Shown piece by piece: positions 1-4,819 of a stretch of 6,695 bases of DNA. This stretch comes from Tissierellales bacterium (GTDB taxonomy: Bacteria; Bacillota; Clostridia; Tissierellales; JASKZW01). The first letter of the stretch is position 1; each line of letters begins with the position of its first letter. Position numbers and translations under genes: made by a program. The DNA lies in contig JASLIL010000091.1 in assembly GCA_030152145.1 (NCBI GenBank), positions 1 to 6,695 on the forward strand. The letters are read 5' to 3'. A model generated the notes under the pieces. The model was not told the DNA's origin, did no database searches, and worked only from the letters and a program-made list of their open reading frames with translations.

Positions 1-210
1 AAGTCTATTCCAAGAGTGGAGAAGAAGGTTGAGAAACTTTACTCTATAGAAGGTAGGGTGCCAAATCTAGCAGATGAAATAGAAGGATGTAGGTTTTACT
101 CTAGATGTGGGGAAAGAGAGGACAGATGTAGGTCTGAAAAAATTGAACTATATAAACTTGGAAATACAAGTTGTAGATGTATAAAGTATAAGGAGAATGG
201 CCATGACTAA
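1..210 (+). CDS. oppD: Oligopeptide/dipeptide ABC transporter ATP-binding protein, OppD-type, C-terminal end only (5' partial)
   Basis: The reading frame is open from the first base of the window, so this is the last 69 codons of a gene that starts upstream. The fragment begins KSIPRVEKKVEKLYSIEGRVPN, cut off before the ATPase motifs. It is the C-terminal extension typical of peptide-importer ATPases (oligo_HPY-type), with the pattern I-x-G-x-V-P followed by GCRFYSRC. Four cysteines of this fragment (residues 30, 36, 43 and 60) are spaced C-x5-C-x6-C-x16-C, the arrangement that binds a [4Fe-4S] cluster in structurally characterised relatives. The canonical 'PP-GC' stretch reads DEIEGC here. 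The stop lies 8 bases inside the next gene, indicating translational coupling. The nucleotide-binding domain is outside the window, so OppD rather than DppD or AppD is chosen from gene order (D before F) and is not certain. The protein would act on the inner face of the membrane, driving peptide import. Confidence 0.9.
   Translation, partial: KSIPRVEKKVEKLYSIEGRVPNLADEIEGCRFYSRCGEREDRCRSEKIELYKLGNTSCRCIKYKENGHD
190..195 (+). promoter_or_regulatory. Ribosome-binding site that decides the oppF start
   Basis: AAGGAG lies inside the end of oppD. It is 7 bases from the ATG at 203 but only 1 base from the ATG at 197, which supports translation from 203. Confidence 0.7.
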
Positions 211-1147
211 AACTATAATAGAGGTTAGAAATGTTTCAAAAGTTTACAAGGACAGAGGGATTTTTTCATCTAAGGAAGATTTTTTAGCACTGGAAGACGT
301 AAGTCTAGACATATATGAATCGGAAACCTTAGCCCTAGTAGGAGAGTCAGGCTGTGGGAAAACTACCCTAGGAAAGCTAGTACTTGGAATCTTGGAGCCT
401 ACAAAAGGTAGCGTAAGCTATAGGGGGCAGGATATATTTACAAAAGACAGGAACAAGAGAAAGGATCTACAGAAGAATATGCAGATGGTCTTTCAAGACC
501 CCTACTCATCCCTAAACCCTAAGCTAACCATTAAGTCTATAGTGGAAGAACCTCTAGATTCCTACAAGGTTATAAGGTCAAAGGACCAAAGGGAGAAGAA
601 AATAGCAGAGCTATTGGAATTAGTAGGCCTAAGTCAAGAATACCTTCTAAGATATCCAAGGGAGCTTTCAGGAGGTCAAAGGCAAAGAGTGGGAATAGCC
701 CGTGCCCTAGCCATAGAGCCGGAATTTATAGTTTGTGATGAACCAACATCAGCTCTAGACGTATCCATTCAGTCTCAGATACTAAATCTGCTTATAGACA
801 TACAAAAGGATAGAAAGCTATCCTTCCTATTTATATCCCACGACTTGGGAGTTGTAAGGTATATAGCAGATAGAATTTGTGTTATGTACATGGGAAATAT
901 ATGTGAATTAGGACCAGTTGAAGAGGTCTACAATAATCCCAAACACCCCTACACAGAATATCTCCTAAAGTCAGTACCTAAAATAGACTTTGACCAGGAG
1001 GAAGAGGAGGAAGTAGAATGTGTAGAAGAGGAGGCAGCCTGTAAGTTCTATGGCAAGTGTAGCCACAGAAAGGATACATGCAAGCAGGAGAAACCAGTTA
1101 AAAAAGAAGACGACAAGAGGGAATTTTACTGCCATAATCCTTTATAG
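203..1147 (+). CDS. oppF: Oligopeptide/dipeptide ABC transporter ATP-binding protein, OppF-type
   Basis: This is the second ATPase of a peptide importer, hydrolysing ATP at the cytoplasmic face together with the OppD-type subunit. Numbered from the ATG at 203 (314 residues), it has Walker A GESGCGKT at 47-54, Q-loop Q98 in VFQDPYSSLNP, signature LSGGQ at 155-159, Walker B ending in DE at 179-180, D-loop SALD at 183-186 and switch His213 in FISHD. The VFQDPYSSLNP and HPYTEYLL stretches are typical of the peptide-importer ATPase family. Cysteines 280, 286, 293 and 310 repeat the C-x5-C-x6-C-x16-C spacing seen in the upstream OppD. I prefer the ATG at 203 over the in-frame ATG at 197 because AAGGAG at 190-195 is one base from the latter but seven from the former. 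The start overlaps oppD by 8 bases, so the two are coupled. An odd glutamate-rich stretch (about 265-278) replaces the usual segment before the cysteines. DppF or AppF are equally possible names. Confidence 0.93.
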   Translation: MTKTIIEVRNVSKVYKDRGIFSSKEDFLALEDVSLDIYESETLALVGESGCGKTTLGKLVLGILEPTKGSVSYRGQDIFTKDRNKRKDLQKNMQMVFQDPYSSLNPKLTIKSIVEEPLDSYKVIRSKDQREKKIAELLELVGLSQEYLLRYPRELSGGQRQRVGIARALAIEPEFIVCDEPTSALDVSIQSQILNLLIDIQKDRKLSFLFISHDLGVVRYIADRICVMYMGNICELGPVEEVYNNPKHPYTEYLLKSVPKIDFDQEEEEEVECVEEEAACKFYGKCSHRKDTCKQEKPVKKEDDKREFYCHNPL

Positions 1148-1160
1148 AAAACTAAATAAA

Positions 1161-1200
1161 AAACCACAAAAAAAGAAGCCTATCTGGCTTCTTTATATTT
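1161..1200. terminator. Bidirectional intrinsic terminator between oppF and the convergent unknown gene
   Basis: A perfect 9-bp stem AAAGAAGCC (1172-1180) / GGCTTCTTT (1186-1194) encloses a 5-base loop. On the minus strand the hairpin is followed by an uninterrupted run of seven T's (complement of the A's at 1168-1174) and a further T-rich tract, so it is strong for the minus-strand gene. On the plus strand only a short TTTATATTT follows, so it should also stop oppF transcripts but less efficiently. The TAG stop of the minus-strand gene (1182-1180) sits at the loop/stem junction. Confidence 0.85.
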
Positions 1201-2868
1201 ATCCAAGAAGATTAGCTTTCCTGAAGTCTTACTTTCCTTAGAGTCCTTTAAAAGATTAAAGGTAAATCTTCCAAGAGAGGAGACCTTTACAGAAAGGTCG
1301 CTGGTGTAGTTTAGGTCTACCATATCCATTATATTAAGGTAAATGTAGTAGTCCCATATATTGGTTCTGATGGGTATTACCTCCTGAGGCTTGTAGTAGA
1401 TATTGTCCCTAAGACCTGTTATATGATCTAGGAAGACCTCCCTGTCTATATAGAGATCCTGGCTGTAGATCTTATTAAAAAAGCTTGGGCCTAGGGTATA
1501 CTCTAGTAGGAGGATAAACTTATCCTCATCCCTTAATCTTAGAAACTGGTTGCCCCTTTCTGTTAGGATGGCAAAACCCTTTTTGTCCTCTAGTATGGCC
1601 TTATCCATGGCAAAGTTGAAAAATAGGTTTATAATAGGATGTTCCCACTGACTTTCGTAGTCAAACCTATCTACCAGACTGTTGTCTAAAAGCTCATCTA
1701 TATCATCTATCATAGACTTTTTAAGGCTTAAATCCTCATTTAAAGACACTGGGTCCTCCAGGATAAATAGGAGGAACCTATCTAGGTCCATTATAAGGCT
1801 GAAGGCCTTTTCAGACAGCCTGCTTTCTAGGGCCATAGACACTCTCTTGTTAACCTCAAAAGGCTTGTCCGTACTGTTTAAAAGGTCAAAATACTTGAAG
1901 GGACTGTTGGCAATATCTATTAGCTTTAGGTAGGTAGCCTTGTATCTCTTGTCTATACACTGAAGGTACTTTAGGTAGATCTTCAGGGCATTTATATAGG
2001 AGATAAATTCCTCCTTGCTGTTTATATAGCCCTTGGTAATAGCCTTTTGAGCCAGGCCCTTAACATCCACCTTGTAAAGATCTTCTAATCTTAGCTCCTT
2101 ATCTATTAGGTAGTATTCAAAGAAGTCCATTACATTGTCCAGGTACTCCTTGACCCTATTAGGTCCTAATTTGGTCTCTAAATAGTTTTCAAAGTGATCC
2201 AGTTCATCATATAAAAGAGCTATTTCCTCCTCATCAGACTGGATCATTTCATAGACTAGGTCTGTATATATCTTGTATATATTAAGGGAGAAATTCTTTA
2301 GGTAGTCCTCTATACTAAGATAGAAGTCCTTTAGTCTTTCCCTGCTGTAGTCAATTTTAATATCATTTAAAAAATCCTTTTTTAGGGATTTAGGCAAGAG
2401 ACTATAGCTACCAAAGAAACACTTTTCTCCCAGGATATCCACTACTCTAGTAAAAACCAGATCTCCTCTTTTAACTACATTTATACTTTTAGGGTCAGAA
2501 AGCCTATGGGATTTACCAGTTATAAGATCCTTGGCAAGAATAGTTTCTTCCACTATATCCTCTACTTCGTAGAGGCTTATGTGGGAGGAATTTCTTTTTT
2601 TCAAGATTTCCACTTCCAGTGGGCTAAGCTTACTACCAATTTCCTCAAGCATAAGTTCTATAAAAGATTTATTATATTTAGTTTTATAATCTGTTGCAAT
2701 CCAAAACCTAAAAGCCCTCTCGCTTTTCTGGTCATCAAAGTCCGGGTAGTGAAAGTCAACAGAATCTAAAAGATCCTCTTGGTCCAGATAACGCTCTATA
2801 AAGGCCATTATCTTCTTGGACACAGTTTCCTGTAAATTTTCTATTTCTTCATAACTATAATTGTGCAT
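1180..2868 (-). CDS. Conserved-looking hypothetical cytosolic protein of about 562 residues, family not recognised
   Basis: I do not recognise this protein by name. It is acidic, rich in Leu, Ile, Asp, Glu, Lys and Tyr, mostly helical in appearance, and has no signal peptide or membrane segment. Numbering from the upstream ATG at 2880, three parts can be seen. Residues 1-100 are helical. Residues about 103-170 look like a small beta domain: LYEVEDIV, AKDLITGK, KRGDLVFTRVVDILGEKCFFGSYSLLPKS. That layout of a 'ligand-type' loop followed by GD-hydrophobic-R-V and a G-x-Y strand recalls an accessory domain found in clostridial SEC-C/YecA-associated proteins, but no SEC-C cysteine motif is present. 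Residues 433-560 contain two winged-helix-like wing patterns (FAILTERGNQFLRL; VKVSSLGRFTFNLL). I chose the ATG at 2868 because GGGGG lies 5 bases before it, whereas the ATG at 2880 (four codons longer) has no ribosome-binding site. It is monocistronic, divergent from the peptidase genes and convergent with oppF. Its function is unknown; codon use resembles its neighbours. Confidence 0.88.
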   Translation of the reverse strand: MHNYSYEEIENLQETVSKKIMAFIERYLDQEDLLDSVDFHYPDFDDQKSERAFRFWIATDYKTKYNKSFIELMLEEIGSKLSPLEVEILKKRNSSHISLYEVEDIVEETILAKDLITGKSHRLSDPKSINVVKRGDLVFTRVVDILGEKCFFGSYSLLPKSLKKDFLNDIKIDYSRERLKDFYLSIEDYLKNFSLNIYKIYTDLVYEMIQSDEEEIALLYDELDHFENYLETKLGPNRVKEYLDNVMDFFEYYLIDKELRLEDLYKVDVKGLAQKAITKGYINSKEEFISYINALKIYLKYLQCIDKRYKATYLKLIDIANSPFKYFDLLNSTDKPFEVNKRVSMALESRLSEKAFSLIMDLDRFLLFILEDPVSLNEDLSLKKSMIDDIDELLDNSLVDRFDYESQWEHPIINLFFNFAMDKAILEDKKGFAILTERGNQFLRLRDEDKFILLLEYTLGPSFFNKIYSQDLYIDREVFLDHITGLRDNIYYKPQEVIPIRTNIWDYYIYLNIMDMVDLNYTSDLSVKVSSLGRFTFNLLKDSKESKTSGKLIFLDKYKEAR

Positions 2869-2908
2869 AAAAACCCCCATGTAATCTTATAAAATAATCA
2901 CGTACATT

Positions 2909-2914
2909 ATTATA
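2909..2914 (-). promoter_or_regulatory. Candidate -10 box for the minus-strand unknown gene
   Basis: The minus strand reads TATAAT at 2914-2909, a perfect sigma-A -10 hexamer about 40 bases upstream of the chosen start. The -35 partner is weak: TGTATA at a 17-base spacing matches TTGACA at only three of six positions. In DNA this AT-rich a chance -10 is plausible. Confidence 0.35.
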
Positions 2915-2981
2915 TACTAACTGAAAAAATTTATACAGTTTATTTTTAAAATAATTAAGTTTTTAATATTGGGAACTATAC

Positions 2982-3005
2982 ATATTATCAGAAATTTGAT
3001 AACAT
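2982..3005. promoter_or_regulatory. Candidate operator: imperfect palindrome overlapping a CodY-box-like sequence upstream of the first M3 peptidase
   Basis: TTATCA (2985-2990) and TGATAA (2997-3002) form a dyad with a 6-base spacer. The arms extend to 9 bases with one mismatch (2982-2990 against 2997-3005). The same place, 2983-2997, matches the CodY consensus AATTTTCWGAAAATT at 12 of 15 positions, including the central CWG. It also overlaps a possible -10 (TATTAT at 2983-2988). CodY controls peptide transport and peptidase genes in other Bacillota, so the location makes sense. Three mismatches in AT-rich DNA is weak evidence, and the presence of CodY in this organism is not shown. Confidence 0.3.
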
Positions 3006-3025
3006 TGAAAGTAATTAGAAATCTT

Positions 3026-3033
3026 AGGAGGGG
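3026..3033 (+). promoter_or_regulatory. Strong ribosome-binding site fixing the TTG start of the first M3 peptidase
   Basis: AGGAGGGG is followed by 7 bases and then TTG at 3041. From this TTG the protein begins (M)KFSDYKYERP, matching MKFQDYKYERP at the start of the downstream paralog, and both proteins become exactly 564 residues long. Confidence 0.9.
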
Positions 3034-3040
3034 AAGTATA

Positions 3041-4735
3041 TTGAAGTTCAGTGATTATAAATATGAAAGACCAGATCTTGTAAAAGAGGGAGAAAAAATA
3101 GAAGCCCTAATAGAAGAATTCAAGGAAGCAAAAGACCTAGTACAAGCTGAGGATCTATTTGAGAAGATGAATGAGATTAGAAGACATATAAGCACTATGT
3201 CAGCCTTAGCCTATATAAGACACAGCATAGACATCAATAACAAATTCTATGATGAAGAGCAGACTTTCTTAGATGAAAATATGCCAGCCTATGGAGAATC
3301 AGTTACAAAGTTCTACAGGGCTATTACAGAATCAAAATACAGACCTGATTTAGAAAAGAAGTGGGGCAAGCAACTATTTACTATGGCAGAGCTAGACCTA
3401 AAGAGCTTCTCAAAGGAAATAATAGAAGACTCAGTAGAAGAAAACAAGCTAGTAGGAGAATACTCAAAGCTAATGGCATCAGCTAAAATAGACTTTGAAG
3501 GAGAGAAAAGAACCCTAAGCCAAATAGGACCCTTCATGCAGTCAGAAGACAGGGAAATGAGAAAGAAAGCCAATGAAGCCTACAATAGCTTTTTTATAGA
3601 AAATGAAGATGAATTTGATAGAATATTTGATTCCCTAGTAAAGGTTAGGGACAGAATGGCTAAAAAACTAGGCTACAAGAACTTTGTAGAGCTAGGCTAT
3701 CCTAGACTGGGACGTTCAGACTACAACTCTAAGGACGTAGAAAACTACAGAAAGCAAGTGGAAAGAGAAATAGTACCTCTAGTAGCAGAACTAAAGGAAA
3801 GACAAAAATCTAGACTGGGACTGGAAGATCTAAAGTACTATGACGAGTCACTGCAATTCCTATCAGGAAACCCTATGCCACAGGGAGATGCAGACTGGAT
3901 AGTGGAAAATGGAAAGAAAATGTATGGAGAGCTTTCAAAGGAAACAGATGAGTTCTTTAACTTTATGTTAGACAGGGGACTAATGGATCTAGAAAGTAAA
4001 GACGGCAAAATGAGTGGAGGCTACTGTCACTTCCTAGATGACTACCAATCACCATTTATATTTGCAAACTTTAATGGAACTCGTGGAGACGTAGATGTTT
4101 TAACCCACGAGGCAGGCCATGCCTTCCAAGCCTATAGAAGCAGGAAGTCAGGTATACCAGAGTACAGCTTCCCAACCTATGAGGCATCAGAAATTCACTC
4201 TATGAGTATGGAATTTATAACCTGGCCATGGATGGAACTTTTCTTTAAGGATGATCTGGAAAAGTACAAGTTTGTCCACCTAGCAGGAACTATAACCTTT
4301 ATACCATATGGGGTAGCAGTAGATGAGTTCCAACACTTTGTCTACGAAAATCCAGAGGTAAGCCCAAGTGAGAGAAAGGCAAAGTGGAGGGAAATAGAGA
4401 AAAAATACCTTCCATACAAGGACTACGATGGCAATGACTTCCTGGAAAGAGGAGGCTTCTGGTTTAGACAAAGGCACATATTCCAAAGTCCATTCTACTA
4501 TATAGACTATACTTTGGCTCAAGTATGTGCCCACCAATTCTTCAACAAGCTAGAAGAAGACAGAGATCAGGCCTGGGAAGACTACCTAAGACTATGTGAT
4601 CAGGGAGGTAGCAAGTCCTTCCTAGAACTACTGGAAGTGGCTAGGCTGGAAAACCCATTTGTAGACGGAACTATAAAGAAAACTATAGAGCCAATCAAGG
4701 GCTACTTAGACAATATAGACGACAGCAAGTTCTAG
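3041..4735 (+). CDS. M3 family zinc oligoendopeptidase, first tandem copy
   Basis: This is a cytosolic zinc metallopeptidase of the thimet/PepF-like family M3, cutting short peptides internally. It has 564 residues, close to the size of the 'M3 family, not PepF' oligoendopeptidase subgroup and shorter than classical PepF (about 600). The zinc motif HEAGH is at 356-360, inside DVLTHEAGHAF. The likely third zinc ligand is Glu384 in SEIHSMSMEF, 24 residues on. The conserved tyrosine-rich PFYYIDYTLAQV stretch at 484-495 probably contributes the transition-state Tyr. No signal peptide or membrane segment is visible. The start is TTG at 3041, set by AGGAGGGG and by alignment with the next gene; an upstream TTG at 2969 would add 24 residues with no counterpart. 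It aligns gap-free with the downstream copy at about 67% identity, but at only about one third over residues 11-100. It differs at otherwise family-typical sites: His330, Ala342, Arg348 and His498. It may supply amino acids from peptides imported by Opp. Confidence 0.95.
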   Translation: MKFSDYKYERPDLVKEGEKIEALIEEFKEAKDLVQAEDLFEKMNEIRRHISTMSALAYIRHSIDINNKFYDEEQTFLDENMPAYGESVTKFYRAITESKYRPDLEKKWGKQLFTMAELDLKSFSKEIIEDSVEENKLVGEYSKLMASAKIDFEGEKRTLSQIGPFMQSEDREMRKKANEAYNSFFIENEDEFDRIFDSLVKVRDRMAKKLGYKNFVELGYPRLGRSDYNSKDVENYRKQVEREIVPLVAELKERQKSRLGLEDLKYYDESLQFLSGNPMPQGDADWIVENGKKMYGELSKETDEFFNFMLDRGLMDLESKDGKMSGGYCHFLDDYQSPFIFANFNGTRGDVDVLTHEAGHAFQAYRSRKSGIPEYSFPTYEASEIHSMSMEFITWPWMELFFKDDLEKYKFVHLAGTITFIPYGVAVDEFQHFVYENPEVSPSERKAKWREIEKKYLPYKDYDGNDFLERGGFWFRQRHIFQSPFYYIDYTLAQVCAHQFFNKLEEDRDQAWEDYLRLCDQGGSKSFLELLEVARLENPFVDGTIKKTIEPIKGYLDNIDDSKF

Positions 4736-4762
4736 TAAGACAGCAATCTTATGGAGAAATAC

Positions 4763-4799
4763 AGCTAGCCTATATCCTCGGGTATAGGCTAGCTTTTTA
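4763..4799 (+). terminator. Intrinsic terminator or attenuator between the two M3 peptidase genes
   Basis: A perfect 12-bp stem AGCTAGCCTATA (4763-4774) / TATAGGCTAGCT (4783-4794) encloses TCCTCGGG, in which one C-G pair and a T-G wobble could extend it. It is followed by five T's (4794-4798). Only about 9 bases separate the T-run from the next gene's ribosome-binding site, leaving no room for a separate promoter after it. The downstream gene must therefore rely on readthrough or on a promoter inside the upstream gene. A weak 5-bp hairpin (4736-4740 / 4747-4751) precedes it. I could not find a convincing antiterminator pairing by eye. Confidence 0.85.
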
Positions 4800-4807
4800 T
4801 AAAATTT

Positions 4808-4814
4808 AGGAGGG
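4808..4814 (+). promoter_or_regulatory. Ribosome-binding site of the second M3 peptidase
   Basis: AGGAGGG is 5 bases before the ATG at 4820 and only about 9 bases after the T-run of the preceding hairpin. It resembles the site before the first copy (AGGAGGGG), consistent with duplication of the gene together with its translation start. Confidence 0.9.
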
Positions 4815-4819
4815 ATAAG

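Noticed and set aside
1050..1241. Plus-strand open frame of 63 codons overlapping the end of oppF
   Set aside because: It lies in another frame over the clearly coding OppF cysteine region and crosses the terminator. No suitably spaced ribosome-binding site is present; the GAGGAGG upstream is part of the Glu-rich codons and about 16 bases away.
1682..2769. Plus-strand open frames at 1682-1933 and 2506-2769
   Set aside because: Both are antisense to the long minus-strand gene, have low-complexity Ser- or Phe-rich translations, and lack ribosome-binding sites.
2915..2929. Second CodY-like box around CTG at 2921-2923
   Set aside because: Only 9 of 15 positions match, which is no better than chance in this AT-rich spacer.
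2969..3040. Upstream TTG start adding 24 residues to the first M3 peptidase
   Set aside because: There is no ribosome-binding site before it, the added residues have no counterpart in the paralog, and AGGAGGGG sits 7 bases before the TTG at 3041.
4736..4807. Riboswitch or T-box leader before the second peptidase
   Set aside because: The segment is about 70 bases, dominated by one perfect hairpin, with no recognisable aptamer core or T-box sequence.
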